From Mangifera indica (Eukaryota; Streptophyta; Magnoliopsida; Sapindales; Anacardiaceae): DNA of 64,000 nt. The stretch spans positions 15,491,807-15,555,806 of the forward strand of contig NC_058144.1 of assembly GCF_011075055.1 (NCBI RefSeq), given 5' to 3'. Every line of letters starts with the position of its first letter. Position 1 is the stretch's first letter. Below are positions 1 to 11,222 of this stretch, piece by piece. The position numbers and the translations under genes were made by a program. Below the pieces are notes generated by a model. That model saw nothing but the letters and a program-made list of their open reading frames with translations. It searched no databases and was not told where the DNA came from.

Positions 1-310
1 AATTATCGTCATTTTTAGTAGGGTTGATCAACACTATGACAATTTCATTATCATTACATGTGCCTTTATTTATTGTAATGTTGAGATTATAAAGGTTTCT
101 AGAATGACCACTTAATGCATACATAGGGTTCTCACAGTCATTCGTCTAATTCCCTTATCATAGTTCTATCATTCTAAGAACATGTTATTCGTACAATCAT
201 AAAATAGTTAATATATGAAGTGAATAACAATCAATTCTTTTATTAATTATTAATATAAAATTACATCCATAAATGTCAAGTTCGATTAGCCCTAATAGTT
301 ACTAGGGAAC
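1..310 (-). mobile_element. Copia-type LTR fragment (family A), cut by window edge
   Basis: The text closely follows the minus-oriented LTR ending at 49310. Shared phrases include 'agggttctcacagtca', 'attaatataaaattacatcc' and 'aaatgtcaa' before the boundary. By that alignment the LTR start (its TG end) lies near 300-310. The other end is off the window. No coding sequence is visible in it. Confidence 0.5.
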
Positions 311-1479
311 TATAGTTGAAAAATGATAGTCCAATAGGTTCTTTAGTTGGTTGATCATTCGGATGAATTTGATTCTTACCTATAAGGTGTATGGGTGTAG
401 GAGATGACATACTGATCCATGTCCCATTGCATTGAGAGGTCATTCTCGAACTCTAACACTAGTGACCAAAAGAAGATTAAAAAGTATAATATCATGGGGT
501 ATCTGCTTGCATTCCAAGAAAGTGTATCATTGTAAATATTTTTTGTGATTGGGAAAACAATATTCACTGTAGTTGTAATTGATAGAATTAACACATTGAT
601 GTTGATATTGCAATTTTAGAAATATGAGGCACTCGATACACTATAGGATTAGATAGATTTGATGGCATCTTACGTGTTTTTGACAAGTTGAGATGACAGA
701 CGAGAGATATCCTGAGATGGAATGATATCAAACTATATTCAAAAGATATACGATAAGTAATTCTTAATTGATTAATTATTTATTAATTACCTTGCAAAAA
801 TGGAAATTGATATAATTTAATAAGCAGGATGATGTTAATTTCCTGCTTGTTACATCTCCATACAAGAAGGCCACATAGCAGTATACTAACATTGTTTGCT
901 ACATGGGAATGTCAGATGCATAGTTTTCTTCATTGACATCCTCCTTATCAGGGGAAGTAGCATCAACTCCTCTTGAAGTTGCTTCTTCAAGGCATTAATC
1001 CTGCTCACGTTTAGCCCCTTACCACTGATCCACTATAGTTGTCGCCCTTGTTATGCTCCTTACCACCAAGCGCACATTACTTGTATCCCTCATTTTATCC
1101 CTTGCCACTAAGTCCACTTTAATCGATCTCACATCAATGCACGATAGCCTTCCATGTGCTACTTTGATGTTACCTTGGCTCAAAAAGGCAATTTTATCTT
1201 GGACCATCTGGATGATATGATTACTTATATGGAGAATCGATTGAAGGATAATATTACTCATATGGAGGATCGACTACATTATCTTACTTCCCATCTCCCC
1301 TTATCTGACTTGTACACTTTGTATTGGAATCCATTCTCAAGTGTAAGTCAGCTCACTACATCTTTCAAATGTTTTTTATTACTAAATATGTCACCAATTT
1401 TTAAAAAATTCCCCTCTCTCATCAATCTTGGACCAGTTGATGTTGACGACTAGGGAGAAAAATCAAGTAGCCACTTAAA
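311..1479. other. AT-rich stretch without recognised gene
   Basis: Short open frames occur on both strands (for example 1154-1453 plus and 376-594 minus). None resembles a known plant protein, and there is no codon or splice structure around them. I see nothing further that I can support. Confidence 0.4.
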
Positions 1480-2130
1480 TTAAACAATTAGGATATTCTT
1501 AACATATGGTCCAACATAATTGTTGCCATCATACATAGAATTTGCAAGTTGGAGACAACTTGTATCATAGTTAACATGTGTCTTCTTCTCAAACTTTGAC
1601 TCATCAAAAGAAATATCAACCATATCTTTCTCATCGAAGTCACCCAATTCGAAACCCTTTTTTTGTCTGCACGAACTCATTCTTTAGGAGTATACAATAC
1701 ATCATCATGAAAATTTTCAAAGTCTATCTCATCAAATTCTTGTTTCAGATTTAACCCAACATTTTCAACCTCTACGAAGCCATCATCATAATGATAATCA
1801 TCATCACTATCATTGTAGCCATTGCTTTATTACTGCTCCTTGTATTTTGATAAGAGTAGTCGTAACAAAAACTAGAATACCTTCTATGATGTAGATAGAC
1901 GAGTTAATAAGACCTTACCTCTTCATCATTTTGTATTTTGACAAGATATTTGAGGTTGAGATATTTTGGCGCATAGTTGAATATTGTTCAAGGGTCGATC
2001 ATATGACACTTTTCACTCAACAATTGGGTCAATAACTCAAATGTCATTTTCTTTGGAATTTTAACTACTCTTCTATTACCTCCAACATATTCCATTTTGT
2101 TCTAATACTTTCAATCCATTCTTCTTAATA
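1480..2130 (-). pseudogene. Possible MULE (Mutator-like) transposase N-terminal remnant
   Basis: Reading the minus strand from about 2130 gives a broken frame: a YVGGNRRVVKIPKKMTFELL stretch, then a stop, then LKYLVKIQNDEEV. This resembles the N-terminal PB1-like region of plant MURA transposases, where a 'iP..mtf..l' start is followed by 'lky.vkI.nDEev'. Further downstream on the same strand is a 66-aa acidic frame (1480-1680) containing FDEKDMVDISFDES. No DDE transposase core, SWIM zinc finger or terminal inverted repeats are visible. Stops and a frameshift make it non-functional. An unrelated decayed host gene is possible; a profile search would decide. Confidence 0.28.
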
Positions 2131-2239
2131 AAAAACTGAAGCATAATCCGCTATTTCAGACTTCAAGAGGGTTTGAATTACAAGGTTTTAGGGATTAAGA
2201 GTTTTGTGAGAAAATATTTATCTATTACACCTATTATAG

Positions 2240-2640
2240 TTACACGTATTCCAAAAATTTATTTGAAATTATAATTAAAAATATATTCTGATTAATTCGA
2301 CACAAATTTTATAAAATATCAATTTACCCCGAAAGCATAATTTATCACTTTACCCCTATATCATTAAATATCAAATTTACATCTAAGTTTGGAAAATATC
2401 AATTTAACCCTCCAATTTTAGGCAGAATTTTTGTACTCGATACATTGATAAAGATCATTTAACCCCACATTGTAAATTATCCCTTCACCTTATGCATGGT
2501 ATAATGTATAATAACCCCCTCATTGTAAAATATTATTTCACCCCTATACATTATCTAATATCTAATAACACACACACACACTATAAAATATCATTTCACC
2601 CCTATAATTATAATATTGAAATACCCCCTATATTTTTCTA
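2240..2640. repeat. Degenerate repeat of 'aaatatca(t/a)tt(t)acccc(tata)'
   Basis: An AT-rich background is punctuated by recurring CCCC blocks after 'atttaccc', 'ctttacccc', 'tttcacccct' and 'atttcaccccta'. There are about eight diverged copies at irregular 30-60 bp spacing, plus a short CA run near 2571-2580. It looks like the interior of a decayed foldback or MITE-like element, or slippage-derived sequence. No gene is present. Confidence 0.4.
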
Positions 2641-3560
2641 ACATTACAAATTTTATGCATAATTCTATATAAGTATTTAAAACACAATTTTGAATTAACG
2701 GATAAATAAAGTTTTGGGTCAAAATTCATATAAATATTTTGATATCACAAATCAATTTTCTACTAATTGAATTCAAAAACATAAACTTGTTTTCTTCCAG
2801 TTGAACTCTCAATGTTAGGTTAATGAAATTGAAAATTTGAATGGTGTGAAGAAAATATAAGGATTAAAATTTATATAGAAGACACAAGGGTTAAAATTTA
2901 TATAGAAGGTATGAAAGGTATTTTTTATATTATTTAAAAATATTTGAGTATTTTTGTTTAAATAATTTCAATTTTAGGCATTTATGTTCAAGTCTTTTAA
3001 AAGTAAACATTTCCACTGTAGACACATGAATTTTGGACATTTAATTTAATTTTCCCATTATTAAATATAGAATATTGTAATAAATTATATATAAATAATT
3101 ATACGGTAAATTAAATAGGAAAAAAAAGAGTGGGTGGGTGAGTGGGATGCCCTGCAGCGGCGCACATGGCATAGGGTAAGAGATTTAGGCGACATAGGCA
3201 CGAGCCCTACATCTTCATGTGCCCACTTCTGTGAATCTCATCACATGCTTTTTCTTAACTTGGGTCCCAGTTTCTCCTTTCTTAATTATTTATTTTTCAT
3301 GTCACCAAACCGTACGCTTCTCCACAACCTCCCACAATTTTATGCATGCAAATTTAGTCCCAACACTGCTTTTCGTTTCCGCATGCATTATTATTTCCTT
3401 TTAATTTCATTGAGACTGTCAAGTAATTGCTTCATCTTTCTTCTTTTCTACACACGATTCTTTCAGGTACTAAAGCCGTTGAAAACTTACACCATCCAGA
3501 TTATAACCATAAATAATTTCAGCAAGTAAATTTCTTTGTTATGTCTTTCTTGCCCATGAA
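2641..3560. other. Intergenic AT-rich DNA upstream of the Aux/IAA gene
   Basis: No recognisable element. A 131-codon open frame at 3134-3529 has no family resemblance and no start context. I treat the whole stretch as non-coding flank. Confidence 0.4.
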
Positions 3561-4476
3561 ATAAACACAAAATGTAATGGCGATTAGTTTGAAGAGACGT
3601 CTAAAAGAGACCTAATTTAGGTCTGAATCCTGTCTCCATAAAGTGATTTTGATGGATGTTAATACAACCTGACTCAGAGATCATATTCATGTTATATAGC
3701 TAAATCCCATTTTCAGACTTTTGTTGGTTTTGGAAGATTCGGATGTAGGTAAAACTTCGTGCCCTAAAATCCTTGAGAATCAAAACCATGAAGCTGTAAA
3801 ACGAATAAGTAATCACTTCAGCCCACTTGGTTAACTAATTTGATTTCCCCAGTTTCAAAATTTGGCAGCTACTATATCAGCTGGCCATTTCATTTCATTA
3901 TATCTCTATGCATTAACAACTCCAGCCAATCAATGGAAATTAATTGATTTGCAGAAACTTTCAGCTTTTGCATTTCTCATAATTTACGGTTTCTCGTAAA
4001 TGGATGATGGAGAATGCCAAAACAAGTTCTCCATTGTGATCGTTATCGATATAATAAGAAGGACAAAAGAGAAACAGGGTGGGCCAAACCCTAGTTAAAA
4101 TGGCAATAGGCCAACAGTCTTACTCCGTTCTGATAGCAATCATAGGCTGCTATAACATCAGAACTTCGTCATCTATCACTGAAAGATACAGAATAATTCA
4201 ACCCATAAAAGTGAACAGTGTCAAAATCCCAGTAACCGAACTCGGAAAAACAATGCAATCATCCATATATTAATACCCACCCAAGCTCAGAAACTCACCT
4301 CTTCCGAAAAAAGGTTCCTGTTATGATCACTTCTTCAATTTCATAAAGCCTTCTAGCCACTTTCATTTCATTTCAAGTACAAAAACGAAAAAAAAAAAAA
4401 CGACAAATCTAATTAATAAATAGTACTGAAAAACTTTCTGAAAGCAAAAGTGGGTTTAGAGAGAGAAAAATCTGTT
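3561..4476 (+). promoter_or_regulatory. Candidate promoter and 5' leader of the Aux/IAA gene
   Basis: Directly upstream of the start codon are several plausible plant promoter motifs. A TGTCTC auxin-response-element core lies at 3631-3636. A site-II-like TGGGCC followed by a telo-box AAACCCTA occupies 4080-4093. A TATA-like TATATTAA is at 4266-4273, about 30 bp before a C-rich stretch that could contain the transcription start. The leader to 4476 would then be roughly 180 nt. Motif presence is seen; function is inferred, because each of these short motifs also occurs by chance. Confidence 0.4.
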
Positions 4477-6083
4477 ATGGAAGGTGGAAGGAGGGCTAAA
4501 GATGGCGAAAATGGGGGTGAAGTTGGTAAGAAGGAGAAGCTGGAGTTTGAGTCCACGGAGCTGAGGCTAGGATTGCCGGGGAATAATGGTGGGGGTTGTG
4601 AAGGAGAAGGAGGTGCTGCTGCGAGGAAGAGAGGGTTCTCTGAGACTGTTGATTTGAAGCTGAATCTTTCGTCCAAGCCCAAGGAGAGTTGTGAAACGGA
4701 TCCGAATGAGAAGGTGAAGAATCATCTTCTTCCTTCTGCCGCTGATCCCGCCAAGCCTCCTGCTAAGTAAGTTTTTACTTTTCTTTCTTTCTTTCTCTTC
4801 TACTACTGAATTCAGTTTCCTTATGTTATGAGTATGCCACGATTAACTCATTAGGGTTAGTTTAAGATACGCCTGTATTTTCTTGAGTGTCACAGAGAGA
4901 CGAAGAAAGAGACAGTGATTTTTTCAATCATCCTTTCAAGGGTACTTTAAATCTTGTAGTAATAACAAGTGAAGGAAAAACAAAAATATATAAGAACAAT
5001 ATAAGGAATTATTAAAATAACATTTTTGTATCTTAATATATATAATAGAGAGAAATTAAATTTATTTTGCATATATATTATTTGAAGTTCCTTCTTTTTC
5101 TGAACATTCAATTGAATCAAACAGAAGATAATAATTCCTGAAATTTTAGAATGAAAATGGTGTGTTTAATAACAATTCTATGAACAGATCTATCATATTC
5201 AACAAAATTGAGACTAATAGTAATCTCTATGTTATACTAAAAATTATGCCAAATTAGCCATACATAATTGAATTTCCAGTCTCCTTTACTTCAATTAATC
5301 TTGGTAAATGTACGTTTATGAATTTCAGGGCACAGGTGGTGGGTTGGCCGCCGGTTCGAGCATTTCGGAAGAACATGCTAGCTGTCCAGAAGAGCAGCCC
5401 TGAGGAAAGTGGTAGTGGTTCTTTTGTGAAGGTGAGCATGGATGGTGCACCTTATCTCAGGAAAGTGGACTTGAAGATGTATAAGAATTACCAAGATCTC
5501 TGTGATGCCTTAGGCAAAATGTTCAGCTCCTTAACCACTATTGGTATGCAAATCAATTTCTAATTAAAGATAATTTAATTTATTGCTAATTTTGATGAAA
5601 TTAATTATACATATTGAAGGAAATTGTGGATCCCAAGGGATGAAAGACTTTATGAATGAGAGCAAGCCTATGGATCTCTTGAATGATTCTGATTATGTTC
5701 CTACATATGAAGACAGGGATGGTGACTGGATGCTTGTTGGAGATGTCCCATGGGGGTAATTAACTTCTATTTCAATTTCCTTATCCCACGGAATAAAAAC
5801 ACTCATCTCATAGTTAATATGTTAATTATGATCATTAATACTAATTACCAACCCAATTCTCGATTATACTCAGTATGTTTGTTGAATCATGCAAGAGGTT
5901 ACGTATAATGAAAAGCACCGAGGCCATTGGAATTGGTAAGCATAAATTTAATAAACAAAAGTTTTGATTACTTTGTAGCAGTGAACCAAGTTGGGATCGA
6001 TTTTAATAAACTTTATTAATAATAAAACTTTTATGGGATTTTTAGCTCCGAGATCCATGGAGAAATTCAAGAACGGAAGCTAA
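4477..6083 (+). CDS. Aux/IAA: Aux/IAA auxin-responsive transcriptional repressor, five exons, 246 aa
   Basis: Exons join at canonical GT-AG borders: 4477-4766, 5329-5543, 5620-5755, 5874-5935 and 6046-6083 (TAA at 6081-6083). Domain I is the EAR-type TELRLGLPG at residues 27-35, followed by the [14 protein letters not shown] block (51-64). Domain II is the VVGWPPVR degron at 100-107, which family members use for auxin-dependent binding to TIR1/AFB F-box proteins and turnover. Domains III and IV form a PB1 fold: [17 protein letters not shown] with invariant Lys131, and [16 protein letters not shown] with acidic residues D200, D202 and D204. These mediate pairing with ARF factors. KR pairs near 51 and 221 may act in nuclear import. 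The start is the first ATG followed by the conserved MEGGRR-type N-terminus. The linker between domains II and III is short. Closest in pattern to the IAA7/14/16/17 clade. No inactivating change seen. Confidence 0.96.
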
Positions 6084-6713
6084 GTGAGATGGCCTTCTCT
6101 AAATGAATTAAAGGACCAAGTATCAGAGATAAATGAAATTTGAGCAGGAAGTTTATGTGTTATTAATTATGCTTTGTTATATAAATTAAATGTGAGATAC
6201 TTGAGTATTTTTATTGTGGAAAGAAACAAAATAATAACTTTTATGTTACGTTACAAATTCAGACTTTGGTTTTGTTTTAATTATTGGCTTGTTTAGTGTT
6301 AATGGCTTGCTTTATGATGAAAAATAATTATGATGGTGTACCTGTTTATTATTATTATTAATGTTATTTAATTATTTAATGTAATTGTTTATTCTATTTT
6401 CTTCAAGGGATTCTTTGAATAATAATAATAATTATTATTATTGTTGAATAAGCGAGCAAAATCATGTGCAGTTTGATAGAGCATTTATATATTGTCCGTT
6501 TGTTTAGGGTTGTTGATTTATTGTCATAGATTTGAGTATAGATTTCTGTCTCCATGCATCAAAATATGAATTTGGCCATACCATTATTCAAATATATTAT
6601 TTCTAAGTATCATAATTTAGATAATCATTTAAAAATTTTGTAGTTTGGAGTTTCGATTTTATGTATGTACATAAATCAATTTTATAGCATATAAGTAAAT
6701 ATATATCTTGGAT
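6084..6713 (+). other. 3' flank of the Aux/IAA gene with ATT/AAT microsatellites
   Basis: Expected to hold the 3' UTR. A palindromic trinucleotide run (ATT then AAT repeats) lies at about 6347-6362 and 6419-6444. No other gene is visible. Confidence 0.45.
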
Positions 6714-6870
6714 CTAGACTTGGCAAAATTTAATACGATTCATTAACCTGATACTATATTCATGACACAAAAAAAAATTGCTTAAGATAATGATTTCCGA
6801 TATGAAAAGTAATTTGGGGTTGTGGTTGAAATGACCTAAAAAAAATGGAGTCGTATTTGAATTGATATGA
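6714..6870. mobile_element. Possible hAT-like terminal fragment
   Basis: The phrase 'cttggcaaaatttaatacgattcattaacctgatac' (split here as cttggcaaaattt / aatacgattcattaacc) resembles subterminal regions of plant hAT elements. It is similar in style to the non-autonomous element at 21827-22716. No matching opposite end or target duplication was found. Confidence 0.25.
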
Positions 6871-7350
6871 AGCCAATCCAATTTTTTTTTTCTATGCAAG
6901 AAAGTATTATAGACAAAGCAATACCGAAGCCCCAAAGGGCCCCCGGCAAACAACCTAAGCTTGGCAATGGTAAACAAGGCCACCAACGCCCAAACTAATG
7001 ACCAACCATAACAACCACACCACTAGGATGCTTCGCTAGTTTGCAAGAGAAGAAAGCAAAAAATATAAGCACAAGCCATCCTCTTATCCAAACTATCACA
7101 CTTTGAATTATGATAGTGCTTATATGCCAATTTACATAAATATACAATCTAAGCATCTTCATAGAAACAACACAAACAAGCTTGCAATTCCTTGGATCTT
7201 CATGCTAGGGAAAAGGTTCCCTTCGTTGATCTTCTTCTTCGATATGAATCTTCTCAAAGTCATCAAGAAGTTAGGTCAAGGAAGTCCTTTGACAAATCTG
7301 CAAGAAATCATCTAGTCATGACCAATACAAGACTTACCAGCCATGCCATT

Positions 7351-7626
7351 GAACCTTCCAGCCATAATCTTCAAGAAAACTTGCTAGTCATGCTTTGTAG
7401 CTTTCCAACTGTGCCAATTTCTTTTCATTCCAGTTATGCTCTCAAGCCTTCTAGTCATGCCAAGCTTCTTCGTTCCAACTGTGCCACTAAACCTTCTAGT
7501 CGTGATCTTCAAAATAACTTGTCAGTCGTGCTCTATAGCGTTCCAATCATGTTAATCACTTGTCATTCCAACCGTGCTCTCAAGCCTTCCAACCATGCCA
7601 AGCTTTTTCATTTCAGCCATGCCATA
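7351..7626. repeat. 138-bp tandem duplication, two diverged copies
   Basis: The segment from 7351 (gaaccttccagccat) recurs at 7489 (taaaccttctagtcg) and stays aligned to the end of the second copy. The period is 138 bp, a multiple of three, so an open frame crosses both copies. That frame (7192-7671, 159 aa) is Ser/His-rich, has no recognised domain, and lies beside a LINE 3' end. I regard it as non-coding repeat DNA. Confidence 0.6.
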
Positions 7627-7799
7627 GTCTTTCCAACCGTGCCAACTAGATTCATAGGAGGAGATGCCTAAAAAGCTTCTTTAGGGGTAACAACCTTTTC
7701 TTCGTAGAAATACTTTGATGCACCATATGCTTCATAGGTAGATCATTCATTAACCAATACCCTACAAAACAAAACACAATGTTAAAAAACACCACCTCT

Positions 7800-8240
7800 C
7801 TAGTCAACCAACAACACTCGACCTTCATCTCTTCTCTTTAGACTTGAGAATGCAATTAGGAAGGCCCATGCCTTAGCAATTCTTTCATTCTCCATTGTAA
7901 GACTAAATTCAGAAAAATAAGCCCTTTTGTCTCTACAAGAACAATAAACTCTTGTGAATATAATTTCTTTGGAAAGAGCATGACCAGAGAAGCTTATATT
8001 ATTCCTTTCCCTCCATATCGCATAGGTGGAAGCTCCGAGAACCATTTTGCTCATTAGGTCTTTTATGTTGGAGGCTCCCCAGTCCACCACAATATTGTCT
8101 ATATAATCCTCCCAAGGCTGGACACTAAACCTTCTACCATATAATTTCATAAACTCTCCTAAATAAATTTGCAAAAGAAGTAATGCAAGAGAAGATGGTC
8201 AAGAAGCCAACCCAAATTGACTTAAACTAACTCAAAAATT
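7800..8240 (-). pseudogene. LINE (L1-type) ORF2 C-terminal fragment, zf-RVT region
   Basis: The minus strand encodes a 124-aa frame with MVLGASTYAIWRERNNISF followed by basic residues and a final KAW. This is the usual C-terminal signature of plant L1-type ORF2 proteins ('lalgatvYhiWkERNnRiF'). Just upstream, in a shifted frame, is a degenerate 'DHLLLHYFFC' that matches the zf-RVT zinc-binding segment with residues lost. The reverse transcriptase and endonuclease domains are absent, so only a 5'-truncated tail remains, as is common for LINE insertions. The downstream sequence to about 7680 may be its 3' UTR. No clear poly(A) tail is visible. Confidence 0.6.
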
Positions 8241-8780
8241 TCAAACAAAATATTGCATAACATTATAATAGTAAAAAATCTTCATTACAGAAAAAGTTTC
8301 AATTCACAAAATCTTTATTCTCTAATTCAAATCAACAAAAAACTTGGTATTGCATCACCCAAAGATATTAATTTTAATTTAATAACTCTTTTTGGTGTAC
8401 TTGTAAACAAAATATTTGTAGTTTATTATTTTTATTTTTTTGTTGGTGTGTTATAAATAGTACTGATTTGAACTTATTATATTTAGTGTGTAATATTCAT
8501 ATATTTGTTAATGGTTTTAATATTTATTTCAGTCACATGGATCATGGATTGGAAATTAAATTTCTTAGATATTTGATAAGTAGTTGTTAATCTTATTAGT
8601 TATCAGTTGAATTATTTTGAAGTTAAAATTGTACACTTATTTGGATTTTTGATAATGATATTTTATTTTTTTATCACTACAATTGATCATATAAAGAAAC
8701 AATAAGAAAATTATTAGTATTAACTTGAAATAGAGTAATTTTGTTTTGACAAAACATCATTCTGGGTCAAATTCCCTTGT
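8241..8780. other. AT-rich stretch, nothing recognised
   Basis: Very AT-rich with no supported element or gene. Confidence 0.35.
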
Positions 8781-8819
8781 CATCCATTTTTGTGTTTCTT
8801 GTAAGGATTAAATTCCCTC

Positions 8820-9000
8820 ATTTTAGTGCTAAGCTTGGGAACAACTGGTAAATCTTGTGTGACAACATACGAGATTCTCCTCTCTTTTAGTACAGTCTAT
8901 AGACATCGATACCAATCGAGGTGTTTTGCATCCAACCCAAACTTATTTTTGAATATCTTGTCAAATATTAGGTCGTGTGTTATGTCTATTCTTAAAAAAA
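8820..9000 (-). pseudogene. Copia gag N-terminal fragment
   Basis: The minus strand reads LDWYRCL, a stop, then TVLKERRISYVV and LPVVPKLS. This follows the conserved copia gag pattern 'fldWyrnLrivLk.e...yvld.piP..P'. It sits the expected distance downstream (in minus orientation) of a primer-binding site at 9486-9498, which supports the assignment. The rest of gag and all of pol are missing. It is a dead 5' remnant. Confidence 0.55.
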
Positions 9001-9485
9001 GAAGTCATATTTTAATTTTATATTTATTTAACATGGTCTTTTATTAAATAAATGTTCTCACTATTTTATTCAAGTCAACAAGCTTATCCGTTAGACTTGA
9101 AAAATCTTGGTAGACCTCTTAGTAGGTCGAGATCCTATTGAATTAATTCTCCTCTTCGCTTTTGCAAACAAGTTTAAATTAATTAATTAGCTAGGTCAAT
9201 TAAACCAATCATGAAAATCCATCATCTTCCAAAAATTTAAGAAACTAAAATTCGATAAATTTAACACAAATTTACATTCTTTATATGACCTCAAATGTTT
9301 TGCAACAACAAAACATCAACCAATAATTATAAATTAATAGTAGCCTCAATCATAAAATTGCAACAACAATTTTATAAGATCCAATTACAATTTATAATAA
9401 AAACATTCAATATCAATAATTAAAAATGCGTAATCACATTAAATAAATTCATGGGTATAATTTTATGAATTAATTCCTTGAGGTT
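9001..9485 (-). mobile_element. Copia 5' leader (between PBS and gag)
   Basis: Non-coding AT-rich DNA between the primer-binding site and the gag start of the minus-strand copia remnant. Positions about 9055-9180 are clearly related to 49311-49424, showing that the same leader family recurs elsewhere in the window. Confidence 0.5.
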
Positions 9486-9498
9486 GACTCTGATACCA
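9486..9498 (-). other. Retroelement primer-binding site (initiator Met tRNA type)
   Basis: The reverse complement is TGGTATCAGAGTC, matching the standard plant tRNA-iMet primer-binding core. It marks the LTR/leader junction of a minus-strand element whose LTR lies to the right. Confidence 0.65.
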
Positions 9499-10380
9499 CT
9501 GTAGAAAATTTACAACATTTGGGTAGTGGAATAGCATTTAAAAAATTTAATTAATAAACAAATATACCACAAAAATCTCTTTTGGATAGCTCTTGTAGGA
9601 TAAATATTTTTACAATTATGTTATTAACACTCAAAGGGTGTTTATAGAATATACCTGTTTAAAGACGATTCTTTTAACTTCCATTGATTGAGATAGATTT
9701 CAAGTAACTCCTAGAATCAAATGTAAGCTTGAATCTCGGTATCTACATAACATGAACTAAATTGGAGACTAAAACCATACTATAAAATCTGCTAGAATTA
9801 TAGGATGATATGTGGAATTCATGATAAAACCCACAACAACAATAATAATCCTTTTTATAAAAAAGGGCAGTTAGGTTATGTTTCTTTTTAAATGCACATA
9901 ATGTATGCCCTCAAATCATTGAACATCTTTACACTCCCAGGGTGGGCAGTGTAAAGTGCACTAATGCACCTATGCCAAAATTCAACTTCTCAAGTCATCA
10001 TCTTGGGGAACACAGACTCATTCCTTAAATCTCAAAACACTATCAACCACTCAAAAATTTGGTTCAAGTTCATCAACAACTTATTATATCATTTGGGTAT
10101 ACCACTCATCGGTAGCTGCCTAGTCCTGATCTATAACACCCCTCTCCAAATATATATCTTTGAGGGGAATATACCAAAAGAGGCATACACAACTGAACTA
10201 TTTGGAAACTTTAATGCATTATCATAATTATAAAACGTGTAAAAAGGTAATGTAATAAAAACACTTTATTAATCAATACTCATATGATATCATGTGTCTG
10301 AAAATACTAATAACAATGAAAATAATAAAAATGATAGTAATAAAAATAATAAACTATATGTCCAATGAAAATTGAGTAAC
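9499..10380 (-). mobile_element. Probable copia 5' LTR, right boundary unresolved
   Basis: By position this follows the primer-binding site, so it should begin as an LTR. The left edge near 9499 is set by that site. No partner LTR or target duplication was found, and the right edge is a guess. An 87-codon frame at 9964-10227 has no family resemblance. Confidence 0.35.
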
Positions 10381-10439
10381 AAAAGACCCTTTTCCTCATG
10401 CAACTGCTAATTAGACCATTGGATCCCCCATTTGCCCCA

Positions 10440-11222
10440 TTACTCAGCTCTACTTGTAAACATACGAAAGAAAATGTATGAGTAAAACTCAGTAAGTGGT
10501 GACTTTTAGGTGCCCAAAACTATTATAAATAACTAATGGTAAAACTTGCATTCTACTTATAAGCTAAATGTGATCACACTATGACACCTTAGTGCCTTGA
10601 CATAGATCGTCTATGGAAGTTGTTAAGACCCAAGCTGAAATTGGCATATTTGATGCCCTGGTGAAAACTATTGTGCACCTCATCTATGCCTTTCTTGAAT
10701 TTCTTTTCCTCTAATAGCTTATTATTCTTTTTACTTAACTCTTCCCTTTTATGCATATAGCTAGGGGTATAATCATCCTTTATCTTTGTCTAGGGGTACA
10801 CAGTCGTGTGCTTCTCCACCTATTACCATATGCCTCTTAACCCATGAACAAAGGTGTATGTCACTTAACACACGACTATGCATAGAGCAGATGCACACGA
10901 GGAGTTGACTTAGACACACTTTTATGCATGATGATCCACATGTGTAAGCCACGTGTCTTTTGACGCACGTCATCCACTTTTTGAAAGTCATACCTAGGCG
11001 TGTGTCCCATACCATATGGTCGTGCATATTTTCCCTTAGAGTGAGCATAAGATCTTTGGACTTTCAAAATTTATGGCACTTAATCATGTCTTAGGGTTTT
11101 TACACCTCTCTAATTACAATTTTGGTGATACTCTCACAACCAATGCACAAGCAAAAGCCTCTAAGCATCCTAAACATATTGTTTCCACCGTTCATTTAAC
11201 CATAATGCATATATACATAATT
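10440..11222 (-). mobile_element. Gypsy-type LTR, left part (interrupted by solo LTR)
   Basis: Together with 13689-14258 this appears to form one minus-oriented LTR split by the solo LTR at 11223-13688. The sequence contains 'aaaactcagtaagtggtgac', a phrase typical of plant gypsy LTRs. The TAATT just before 11223 is repeated after 13688, which proves that these two flanks were once contiguous. The left boundary is uncertain. Confidence 0.4.
11218..11222. repeat. Target-site duplication TAATT, left copy
   Basis: Five bases TAATT directly precede the solo LTR and recur directly after it at 13689-13693. Five bp is the usual length for LTR retrotransposon insertion. Confidence 0.8.

Noticed and set aside
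3134..3529. 131-codon open frame upstream of the Aux/IAA gene
   Set aside because: No family resemblance, composition follows AT-rich DNA, and it lies in the probable promoter flank.
4413..4682. Open frame antisense to exon 1 of Aux/IAA (Ser/Pro-rich)
   Set aside because: It is the shadow of a well-supported exon on the other strand.
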